Origin: Chlorella sorokiniana
Taxonomy: Eukaryota; Chlorophyta; Trebouxiophyceae; Chlorellales; Chlorellaceae
Direction: 5' to 3'
Length of the DNA stretch: 64,000 nucleotides
NCBI GenBank assembly: GCA_025917655.1
Contig: CP084619.1
Coordinates: 4,321,001 to 4,385,000 of the forward strand
This document shows positions 11,515 to 21,722 of this stretch, one piece after another; the stretch's first letter is position 1, and each line of letters starts with the position of its first letter. Made by a program: the position numbers and the translations under genes. The notes under the pieces are model-generated. The model did not search any database, was not told where the DNA came from, and saw only the letters and a program-made list of their open reading frames with translations.

Positions 11515-12109
11515 TAGTCAATCTGGCGGTGGCAGCGGCGGCGGGCGAGGAAGCCAACTGGCGTCAACGAAGGCGGGGCGCTGCGGATCCGTGCAATGCA
11601 GCGAGTATAAGCAAGTGCGAGAGCACCAAGTTTCGGAAGTTCAGGATACAGGAGGACTCGTAAAGGTTTGCGAGCTTCAACGGGAATGCACCAAGCGTCA
11701 ACCGTCTAGCACGCAGGCCCCAAACTAATGCTAGAATGCGCTGGAGATAATCATTAGAAGCTCACATAAGTGATAGAAGCACCCTAGGGACAAAAATTGT
11801 GCCCCCTGCCACCTGGCAGGGCCCCATGTTGGCCTCTCGCGGGCAACTATTGTTGATTGGCTTCGCGCAATTGCAAGGATCAACGCGCCACCCGGCACGA
11901 GAAGGCGCCTCACCCGCCACCCACTGTAGCATTCAATTGAGCGAGTCAGAAGCTGCAAACCCTACCTATGTACTGAAATTTAAGTTGCCGCAGCCTTGGA
12001 AGGATTCAGGCTTAGAGCCGGGGCCCGCGCCTTAAGGGGGAGAGGGCTCCCAGGCGCAGCTGAGGGCCGTTGCTGCGCCGCTTCCGCGCCGCTTCTGCGA
12101 TCAGCGACC
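11515..12109. other. Intergenic region between divergent genes
   Basis: No exon found. It is noticeably less GC-rich than its neighbours and lies between the NTF2-like gene (-) and the hydantoinase fusion (+), so it should hold both promoters. I see no named motif. Confidence 0.5.
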
Positions 12110-15100
12110 ATGCCTTTCCTGCGCGTCGGCATCGACTGCGGTGGCACCAACACCGATGCTGTGGTGCTTGGGCCTGATGACCGTGTGCTGGGCTGGGCAA
12201 AGCGTCCTGCCAGCCACGACGTGCTGAGCGGCGTAGTGGCGGCGCTGGCTGCCGCGCTTGAGCACGCGCGGCAAGGTGCGCTTGCTGCGTGCACTCATGC
12301 AAGGGGTGATGCAAGGCTGGAGCGATGCGAAGATGGCGGGAGCTTTGAAGTAAACTGCGCTGTTCCTGTGGAAGCTTGTGTGTGTCAGACTTGTCCGTGG
12401 TTGTTGAGGCTGCCTGCTGCCGCTGCCCCTCCGCTCTGCAGACCCCTCAGCAGTGGCGGCAGCCATGCTGGGCACCACGCAGTTTGTCAACGCCGCCACC
12501 CAGCTGCAGGGGCTGGAGCGTGTGGCCGTCGTGCGCCTGTGCGGCCCCGCCACCCGCGCCCTGCCACCCTTCTGTGACATGCCCCCGCCCTGCGCACCGC
12601 CGTTGGGGGCTGCTACATCCTCGCCGCCGGTGAGGCCCAGCGGGCGGGGAGCTCACTTGCACAACAATTCTGCTGTTGCGCATGACTCCCATGAAACAAC
12701 TCTCTGGTTAATCTACAGCTTCAATCCGTTTTTAAACCACCCAAGCCCCCACAGCAGGAGGGTACGAGTACGACGGCCGCAGCGAAATCGCCCCCATGGA
12801 TGAGGCCCAGCTGCGCGCCGCCGCCCGCCGCATCGTGGCCGCCGGCATTCGCTGCGCCGTCGTGTCGGCCGTGTTCTCCCCTGTGCGGGCCGACCAGGAG
12901 CAGCGTGCGGCAAGGGTGCTGCAGGAGGAAGCGGCAGAGGCGCTGCGGGAAGCAGTGGCAGGGGGGCCTCAGAAGATGGGACGGCGTCCTGCTCGGCTTT
13001 GCCTGCGGGTGCCAGCCACGGCTCAGAGGCGCGTTCCGAGTTTTTCGTGTGCCAGAGCCATGAGGTCGGCCAGCTGGGCTTGCTGGAAAGGGAGAACGCG
13101 GCGGTGCTCAACGCGGCGCTGCTGCCGCTCGCGCGCCGCATCGTGCCTGCCTGCACCCGAGCGCTGGCCGCCGTCGGCATCGCGGCGCCGCTGCTCTTCA
13201 GCGGCAACGACGGCACGCTGCTCACCGCGGAGCGAGCCCTGCAGGCGGGTCGATGCCGGGGCCAGCGGGGGCGTGCAACGGTGAAGGGCAGCGGGCCGGG
13301 CCGGCTGTGCTGTGCCGCCCCTCACCTGCAACACCCCGTAAGTGCCGGAGCTCCCTGGCGCTCTTAAGCCTGTAAGTATCCTGGTTTTTCCCTTGCAGTT
13401 CCCCATCGCCACCTTCCAATCGGGCCCCGTTAACAGCCTGCGCGGCGCCGCGCTGCTCAGCGGGCTGCGGCACGCCGCCGTCGTCGACATCGGCGGCACC
13501 ACCACGGACGTGGGGGTGTTGGTAGGAGGCCTGCCGTGCCCCGCGCCCCGCACCCTGCGCTTTGCCGGCGCCCCCACCAACTTCCAGGCGCCCGACGTGG
13601 AAAGCATCGGGCTGGGCGGCGGCTCTCGCGTGCGCTTCTCCAGAGGCGGCGGCGGCGGCGGCGGCGGCGGCGAGGGTGCAGACACAGACCACGGCAAGAA
13701 AGGTGCCGCGGCAGCAGCGCAGCGCCTCACCGCAGCAGCATCATTGCGTCATGAGGAGCCCGCTGTAGGGGCTGAGGCACTGGGAGCAGCTGCATGTCGG
13801 GAGGCTGAGGGCTGCTCCGTGGGGCCTGACAGCGTGGGGGCTGCCCTGAGCAGAGAAGCGCTGAGCCTGGGCGGCGGCACTTGCACCGCCTCCGACGTGG
13901 CGGTGGTCCTGGACAGGATGCAGCTGGGCAGCCGCCAGGCAGCTGCTGCGGCGCTGCCGCCAGAGCGGGCGGAGGCGGCGTGGCGGGTGATTCAGCGGCG
14001 GCTGGAGGAGTGCCTGGATTGCGTCAAGACGCATGCAGGTGGCCATGAGTGCACTCATGAAAAGAAAACCGTGCACTCCTTGCCCACTGCTGCTGACCGG
14101 GCGCCCTTTCTGTGGTCTTGCGTTAGCTGCATGATGGCTGCTGCTGTTTGCTGTTCCTGCTGCCTCGTGTCTCAACCACCCCTCCCACCTCTGGCAAGCA
14201 GGGGACGTGCCAGTCGTGGTGGTGGGCGGCGGTGCACCGCTCTGCGGGGAAACCCTGCGCGGCGCCTCCACCGTGGTCGTGCCGCCGCATGCCGCCGTCG
14301 CCAATGCTGTGGGGGCAGCCGCCGCACAGGTCAGCGGTACCGTGGACGTTGTGCGGGACATGGGCGGTACAGAGGCGAGCCGCATCGTGGTGATGGAGGC
14401 CGCCGAGCGGGAGGCGGCGCGGCGGGCAGTTGCCGCGGGGCGCGGCTGCAGGCAGCTGCTGGGTGGCTTCCCGGGAGGAGGTCCCGCTCGCTTACCTGCC
14501 TGGCAACACCAGCAGAGTGACCGTCAAGGCTGTGGGGGACCTTGACCTGGCCTCCCTCCAGCGCACGGAGCGAGGCGGCAGCGGCAGCCCTTCGCCCGAC
14601 CGCGAGGGTGAGGAGCAGGCCAGCGGCGAGGCCAGCACGCCCCTGGCCCTGCCCCCTTTTGCAGCTGAAGAGCTAGAGCTGCTGCCTGGGGGGCACAAGC
14701 CAGCGGGAGCGCCCGCGGCGGAAGGCTGGCCTCCCCTTCCTGGCCGCGGCGAGGACCCCACCTCCGCTCAGCTGGCAGGCTGGAGGCCGCAGGTGGCGGC
14801 GAGCGGCGCCTGGCTGCTGCATGAGCCCGACCTGCACCTCATCGCCACCGGCGCCGGCATTCTGGGCTGCGGCGGCGGCGGCAGCCCTGGCAGGGCCCTG
14901 CTCAAGGCGTTGATGCAGCTGAAGGGGTGAGCCGTCTTTAAACCTGGACCCCGGCCCCCCGTGTCTGCTCACCTCAGAAAACACAGGAATGCTGGGGTTG
15001 CGGAGCTCCTCTTCAGCCGAGTTTGCAGCGGGCTCCTCTTGCTTGTTGTGTCGCACTGGTGAGTCGCAGCGCACTGAAACCCTGCCCGAGACCTGCTCGG

Positions 15101-16929
15101 CGGGCGCTGGCGCCTGCAGGGCGGGGTGGGCAGCATGCGCGTCGTGGCCCCTGCTGCCGTGCCAGACGACGCGCTGGTGGCTGACGCCGGCTACATGGGG
15201 GCCCCCACCGTGGGCCTGGAGAAGCTGGACTCCAACCAGGCGGAAGCTGCGGTACATGCGGTGCTGGAGGCATACCGCGGTACCGTCCCCGCGCTTGATG
15301 CGGACACTGCAGCTGCTGGCGGCCAGAGGGCGCCAGGCGGACGCAGCGGGGACACAGCAGGCGTGGCGGCGATTGGAGAAGGGCCAGGAGGGGCGGTGGC
15401 TGCCCCCGCCGCCTCAGCTGCGCCGCTGCACCTGGCAGCGATTATGGCGGGGGAGGTGGGGGCGGCAACGGGCTGGAGCCGCTGGTGGTGGGCAGCCGGC
15501 TGGGGCTGCCGGTGGTGGATGGGGACTTGATGGGGCGAGCCTTTCCGGAGCTACAGGTGGGGCGGAAGCTGCTTTTGCTCTCTTTGTTTGCTCTCTTTGT
15601 TTGGAACCTTCTTTGATGGTTTGGAGGAGGGGGAAGAGGGCCAGGGACAGCTGCACTGGGAGCAGCCGCAGCAAGTGGATCACATGTAGCCCTGCCAGCG
15701 GCAGCCACGGCGGCGCAGCAGCAGCCCGTGCGCATGCATGCTGCCAGCCTGAGGAGGGTCTGTCAGCTTCAGAATCAGGGTCTCTCATGCATCGTGTGTC
15801 GGCACGACTTGCGGTTCGATGTGATGAAACGCTTCTGCAGATGATGACAACCGCCATCCACGGCCTGCCCATCCTGCCGGCGGCCGTGGCGGACGAAAAG
15901 GGCTGCGCGGTGGTGGTGCAGCGCGCCCCTGGGCCCGCCTGGCTGGAGCGCCTGCTGCGCCCGCTGTGCACCGAGATGGGCTGCAGCGCCGGCTTCTCCT
16001 GCCGCCCCCTCACCGGCAGCCAGCTGCGGAGCGCGGTTGTGCCCCACTCCCTGAGCCTGGCGTGGCGCCTGGGAGCGGCGGCCGCCGCCGCGCTGCACGA
16101 GAAGCGCGACGCCGCGGCGGCCATCGCGGCGGCAGGCGGGGGCGCGTGCTGTTCAGGGGTGCGATGCTCGGCAGTGCCTGCGGGGTGTGCCTTGCGCTGG
16201 GCAGACCTGTGTGCGTCAAATGAACATGGCTCTGACCAGACTCACGGCCGGCAGGCAGCAGCAGGCGGGGGTCTGTCTGCGCTTTGGTGGCTGAGGAACG
16301 CTCTCGCACGTGCAGTTCCCCACCGCCGCCCCGCCCCTGTGCAGGCAAAGTGGCGGATGTGCAGCGTCAGACGACCCGGGGCTTTGCCCGCGGCCGGCTG
16401 CTGCTGGAGGGCGGCGGCGCCCACGCCGGCACCCGCCTCCTCATCGACTTCCAGAACGAAAACCTGGTGGCGGCTGAGCAGCCCTCTGGGCGCGTGCTGG
16501 CTGCGGTGCCTGACCTCATCTGCTGCGTGGAGGCGCAGAGTGAGAGCGGGGGCTGCCGCTCTTTTGTGAGCAGTGCTGCTGACTGCGCTGTGCATCCTCT
16601 ACTGCTGATGCGCATCCCAGCCTCTCCCCGCAGCCCTGCTTGCCCCACTTGTTGTCAGGATGAATGCTTTTGCTCTCTGCTTGCCGCGCTGCTCAGGCGG
16701 GCAACCCGTCGCCACCGAGGAGCAGCGGTACGGGCTGCGGCTGGCGGTACTGGCGCTGCCGGCCCATCCGTTGCTCACGACGCTAGAGGCGCTGGCGGTG
16801 GTGGGCCCCGCCGCGTTTGGGCATGAAGAGGTGCGGTACGTGCCGGTGGCACAGTACGTACCGCCGAAGCCCATTCCTGTACATGTACTGCCGGCCGCGC
16901 CGCAGGCGGGGCAGCAAGCCCAAGACTGA
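12110..16929 (+). CDS. Hydantoinase A/5-oxoprolinase fused to DUF917 (S-methyl-thiohydantoin desulfurase-like) domain
   Basis: ATP-dependent opening of hydantoin or 5-oxoproline rings is the usual role of the N-terminal family; DUF917 proteins are now linked to thiohydantoin processing. Exons: 12110-12275, 12442-12629, 12758-13244 (GC donor), 13399-14038, about 14203-14926, 15120-15556, 15841-16158, 16345-16539, 16697-16929. Seen: MPFLRVGIDCGGTNTDAVVL (phosphate loop of the acetate/sugar kinase fold), LGTTQFVNAATQLQGL, FSGNDGTLL, HAAVVDIGGTTTDVGVL, SIGLGGGSRVRF, GTCTASDVAVVLDRM. From about residue 720: LIATGAGILGCGGGGSPGRA (DUF917 entry), VADAGYMGAPTVGLEKL, VVDGDLMGRAFPELQ, FQNENLVA. Order matches fungal two-domain fusions. 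At least seven one-base shortfalls lie in G/C runs (12582-12586, 12961-12966, 14437-14440, 14470-14472, 15458-15462, 16138-16142 and near 14924). A poly-Gly tract lies at 13644-13671. Confidence 0.85.
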
Positions 16930-17250
16930 ACAGCCTGATTTTTCATGAGCGCCTCACCAATCTGTATTGCAAGGGCTGCATGTACAGCAGGCGTAAGCCA
17001 GCGCTCGAAGCAGGCGGAGCTTTCAAAAGAAGGGGGCGCAAGCAGAAACAACAAGGTTACAGCACGAGTGAAATGAGTCAGAACAGAAGGAAATTGATGG
17101 TCTCAGGGCCAAAAGAGCAGGCATGGCATACAAGACGCGGCAAAACATGGGTGGACTGAGAGGGGGTGGTCACCCAGCTGCTGCGCACGCAGGCGCCGCC
17201 GACGCCACACCTCCCGGCGTGTTGCCTCACCTCCAGCCAGCCTCAGCGTT

Positions 17251-19583
17251 TCAAGCAGGGCAACAGGACACCTGCAGCGCCAGCGGCGGGCCGGGCGGCG
17301 GCGCCAGGCTGGCGCCGGGCATCACATCTGACGCATACCCGCACTCCAGCACGCTTTCCTCCTCGCCGCTGCACTCCAAATCCGACACCCACACTGGCAT
17401 GTACACGTCCGCGGCTTCCGCCACCGCCGCTGCGGTTACGTTGCCCGTGGGGGCGCCCAGCTGCCGGCAGATGACCTGCGGGCGTTTAGGAAGCGGCAGG
17501 GTCGGCGGCGGGTGGCATTGTGGCCACCAGGCTCCTATGCAGGAAGCAAATCGGCATCAAGCTTTCACGCAGCAGCTTGCAACTGCAAAGAGGAGGCGCG
17601 AAGCAGCGATTACGTCGCCGGCGCGGCCAGGGCCCTCACCTCGCCGCCGCTCCGTGCCAGCTCCTGCGCCTCTGCCTCGCCGCCGCCCAGCGCAATGCCG
17701 CCCCAGAAACCGTCCACCCTGATCTGGGCCTGGCCTGACACGCAGCCGTCCCCGTCGTCGGCAGGCCGCAGCGAGAAGAGGCGAACTGGGAAGTCGCCGT
17801 CGCCGGAGGTCTCTGCAGGGCGTGGGCAGCACGCTGAGCAGGCGCCCCACCCTCAGCACCGGCACCGGCACCGGCAGCGCACGGCGAGGCGCTGCGCGTG
17901 TGGCCAGCCAGCTTCACAATCTTGTGTTGTGATGCACTGCAGATCGCCCTCGGTGCCCCATTTCTGTGCGAGAAAGGCGGCGGCCGCACCTGCGGCGGCG
18001 TCAGACTCGTTGAAGGCGTCTGGGCAGAGCAGCAGCGGAAGGGAGGGCCCGGTGAACAAGCTGAGGGAGCCCTCCCGCTGCACGTAGTCAAAGTAGGGGG
18101 TGGGCGGCAGCGGCGGCACGGTGCGGTACACACACTCTGCCAGCGCCTCCTCCGTGCCGTTGCAGCGCATGCCGGCGAGCGCGGGGGGCGGCGCCGCGGG
18201 GCGGTAGCCCAGCCCAGCCCCGGACAAGGGGTTCCCCACCGCGGCGGTGCCGCCCTCAAAGCCGGCCTCGCGACACAGCACCACTGCGGGGGCGGCCAGG
18301 CGGGGGCAGGGTCCGAAGTGAAAACAAAACTCCGGCCCTCGTGGCCCAAAAATCACGTGGCCAGGCCGTGCAGAGCACGCAGCCAGGCCATACAGAGCAC
18401 GCGGCCAGCAGGGACAGAGCAGGGCATCGTGGCGGCAGCCCCGCCGCGGCCGCAGGCAGCCCCTGCCGGGCGCGCACCCGCCACCCGCGGCCCAAACTGC
18501 CCCGCTGGGTAGCCCCAGAAGCCGTTGGCAAAGGCCTCCACCACCCGCCCCCGCCCGTACAGCTCGTCCACAGCGCTGGCGGCGGGCGGAGCGGGCGGAA
18601 GCGCAGCTCGCCCGGCTCGCCTGCGCGTGTGGCAGAGTTTGGGGGGTTCGTGGGATGTGTGGGGTGCAAGGGATGCGGGACAGCAGCTGCTGTTGCTCAG
18701 TGTCGCTTGGCGGACGTAATGACTGCGGGCCCACGCGCCCCACCCCGCTGCACTGCCGCCACCAGGGCTTGTCGGCGCGCTTGCCCAGCCGCGGCAGCTG
18801 CCAGCCAGCGGCACCCACCTGGGTCTTGTGCGCACTCGATCACCAGCCTTGCCCTGGGCGCACAGCCCGTGAAGTTGGCCTCCACGCGGGTGAGGTTGCA
18901 GGCAAGCACCCCTGGCTCGGTGCCGTCGCAGGCCAGCGCGCTCAGCGCAACGCCGCTGTCGCCGACGGCGGTGGCGTCGGCGGGTGGCGGCGCCCCGCCC
19001 GCGCGTGCCACGCCGCGCCACCCCAGCGCGCGGCACGCCACCATGGCCGCGAGCGGGGGTTGTCGCGCGCGTGCGCACACACCACCCGTGCTGTTGCTGC
19101 GGTTGGGCACCTGGAGCCAGCCGCGGGCGGCGCCGCCGTCGGCGCTCGACACGTTCTCGCCGGGCAGCGGTTCCAGGAAGAAAGGGAGGTCGCGGCCGCT
19201 GTACAGTGGGCCTGCGCCTTGTTCTACCGTCACATTGATGCCTGCAGGATGCAATTGCACAGGGGACAGGGTGAAGCCTGTGCTCACGCGACACGCCAGC
19301 AGCCTGGCGGGCGGGGCGGTAGCTCCAGGTGGCGGCAAAGGGTGCTGGTCGACATCCGCTGCGCAACCCATCCTTGTAGTGAGCCATCCTCGCAATGAGG
19401 GGCGCAGTGAGCACCAGCGAGGGGCCCTGCCCGGGCCCAACGCGCTTCAAGCCAACAGCTCCCGGCTTGCCGCTCGTAGGATAAACCGCACTGCTCAGTT
19501 ATCGCTCCGTTCTTCACACCTAAAATGAACAGCGGCGTCGCCAAGCCCACCAGGACTGCCAGAAGTCGTCCGCTAGGAGACAT
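17251..19583 (-). CDS. Secreted SRCR-domain protein
   Basis: ATG at 19583 opens a clear signal peptide (SGRLLAVLVGLATPLFIL). Exons: 19583-19520, 19241-18819, about 18575-18486, 18283 to about 17930, 17812-17640, 17475-17251. Three scavenger-receptor Cys-rich units can be seen: one with MVACRALGWRGVARAGG, LACDGTEPGVLACNL and a final Cys; a second with FANGFWGYPAGQFG, LCREAGFEGGTAAVGNPLSG and MRCNGTEEALAECVY; a third with VDGFWGGIALGGG, VICRQLGAPTGNVTAA, LECSGEEESVLECGYASD and the terminal VSCCPA. Several N-x-S/T sites are present (NVT, NRS, NST, NLT, NFT). SRCR proteins are expanded in green algae and usually bind extracellular ligands; no transmembrane segment is evident. Exon borders of the middle unit are approximate. 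Confidence 0.75.
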
Positions 19584-19987
19584 GGTGCAGCATGTGTGAC
19601 CAGCCAGTATAGTCTACGCAATTTGCTTTTGCAGCCTTCGTTTCTGAAAGGTTTGATGAGTCATCACGACATTCAGCTGGGCGCCAGCGCCAAAGTCTCG
19701 ACAGCGCTTTGAGGCGGTCAATCCTCTCGTGTTTATTCCTCACAAATTATTTGTGGTCTCAACGCAAAAATATTGCAATGGCAAGACACGCATCATGGTT
19801 GTCTTTATCGGCTGCTTGTATTAGCGGTCTTCAGCTGTTTCGGTAACTGCAAGGGCCCAGTCCTGACATAGATGGCTCATGCCATCATCGGACATCCAAA
19901 CAAACGTTCGCTGAAGACACAAACTCGAAGTACTGTAATGTATCTTCTGTACGGCAGCTGTAGGTTTTGACAGTCGTCCTCAAAGCA

Positions 19988-20920
19988 ATGGCCAGGCGAG
20001 CATTGCGGTCCGCCATGAGCCTCACGTGTGTGCACAGTGCCTCCCCATGGGTACCCTGCGCAGTTCAGCAGCAGCCGAGTTGCAGGACAGGCGGTCGCAG
20101 CCCTACCCCTCGCTTTGACAAATTGGACGGAACGCCTGCAAGGTATAGAGCACGAGTTTGCTGCAAGCGCAACAGCGGCACCAGCAAGGAAGCATCTGCC
20201 GCCTGTCGTGCGCTGCGCAAGGCAGCGCTCGGCGACTTGGAGCAGCTTGTGGAGCTTGAAGCGCTCACCAACAGCAGCTGGGCCCCGCAACAAATAGAGG
20301 TGCACCATTCAGAAAGGTTGGGTCATCCCGGCCTCCGCACTCATAGCTTGCAAGAAGCACTTCCCACGGGGCGGCCCGCCGAGACCGCTTGCGCCTGCCT
20401 CCTCCGATGCGGCTGCAGGCAGAGCTGCACCGGCCGCGCTCCACCGTGCTTGTGGTGGACGAGGGGGCTGGCCCTGTGGCCTGGGTGGTGGGGTGGGCAG
20501 TGCCGCAGGAGCTGCACCTGATGAATGTGGCGGTGCACCCTCGGCACCAGCGGCGCGGCCACGCTCGGGCGCTGCTCACCGCGCTCTTTGATGAGCACAG
20601 GTGGGCATCGCAGCAGCCCTACGCGCCCCTTGACCTGCAGCCTTTCACTCCTTCGTCGCGGCCGCCCCGGTTCCTTGCCGCCATGCAGCGCGGCCCCTCG
20701 CCTGCCGTTCCCCGCCCCTCCTCTGTGCGAGGCTTGTGTGTCGTTCTGCAGGCACGATGCGGAAAGCGTGCTGCTGGAAGTGCGCGCTTCCAATGAACCC
20801 GCCCAGCGCCTCTACGCCTCCCTTGGCTTTGAACGGGTGGGTGTGCGCAAGCGGTACTACGGCGACGGCGAGGATGCAGTGCTCATGACGTTGCTGCTGC
20901 GCCAGCGCCGCATGCAGTGA
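19988..20920 (+). CDS. GNAT N-acetyltransferase, RimI-like
   Basis: Exons 19988-20299, 20419-20600 and 20752-20920, phases consistent and frame intact. ATG at 19988 starts an Arg/Ser-rich leader of about 70 residues (MARRALRSAMSL), suggesting plastid or mitochondrial import. The catalytic domain reads LRKAALGDLEQLVELEALTN, WAPQQIEAELHRPRS, LHLMNVAVHPRHQRRGHARA (acetyl-CoA loop R/Q-x-x-G-x-A), LLEVRASNEPAQRLYASLGF and RVGVRKRYYGDGEDAVLM. The N-E-P-A-Q-x-L-Y-x-x-L-G-F and R-x-x-Y-Y motifs fit RimI/NAA10-type protein N-terminal acetyltransferases; in bacteria RimI acetylates ribosomal protein S18. The precise substrate is inferred, not seen. Confidence 0.85.
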
Positions 20921-21722
20921 CGCCCCTCTCTGCACTCATCGTTGTCAAGGTGAAACATGCAAGTCAGGACCGCACCACGAAGCAGAGGAATGCAACCGGA
21001 CGGCAGCGGGTGCAGCACCGCCGTGGGCACCGCCCACTGGAGTGCTGTTCCAGCCGCCATCTTTCAAATCAAAAGTAGCCAGGTTGTTCATCAGCACCAT
21101 GTTGGGTAGTCTTCCGGCTGTGCTGAAGGTGTAAGGACTCTTCAGCCGTGATCAGCTCCCAATCAGTGGACGTGGAGCGACGTTCCTGTGGCGGGAAACT
21201 GGCTGGCAGCCGAGGGAGACCCTTTATGCGCAACCAAGGTCACCTCTGCAGCCCCTCGACAACATATTGATCTCGATGAGGCATGCTGCAGCGCGGCTAG
21301 ACCCAAAATCAGCCACTGAGGTCGGGCCGCATGTGGGCACGGCGGGTTGCAGTTCCCTTTGCTAGCCATACCGCATCTACACAGAGATAAGTAATGAAAG
21401 GACAGCGCTGCAGAACTCAATCTTGCATGGTATGCTCCGGTTGGGCATATAGGGAGGTTGGCCAATCAAAGAAAGCGACTTCCGGCCAATCCAGGAGGCG
21501 AAGCGTTATGATGACACTAATTCCACGGTCGAATAAATCCTAACGCTGCCTTGCGCTGCCAAAGTGTGCCGGAATATTAGAAGCTCCCCCTCCTCTTGAG
21601 CACTTGGGTGGACACTTTCCCTGTCTGACTTGCTCCCGTGCATGGGCCTTTACGGAGATACAGGCGGACACGTGCCCCGCGCCGCTCTTCTCGCCGCTGT
21701 GGTCAAGCGACCAGTCTGAGCC
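20921..21722. other. Intergenic region, no gene seen
   Basis: Two codirectional genes flank it. Short open frames lack splice signals or recognisable motifs, and the base composition is lower in GC than the exons. Expected content is the acetyltransferase 3' UTR and the promoter of the CAP gene. Confidence 0.5.

Noticed and set aside
12713-13225. Long open frame on the minus strand opposite the hydantoinase exons
   Set aside because: GC-rich coding sequence gives long antisense frames; this one lacks motifs and splice support, while the plus strand carries the conserved protein.
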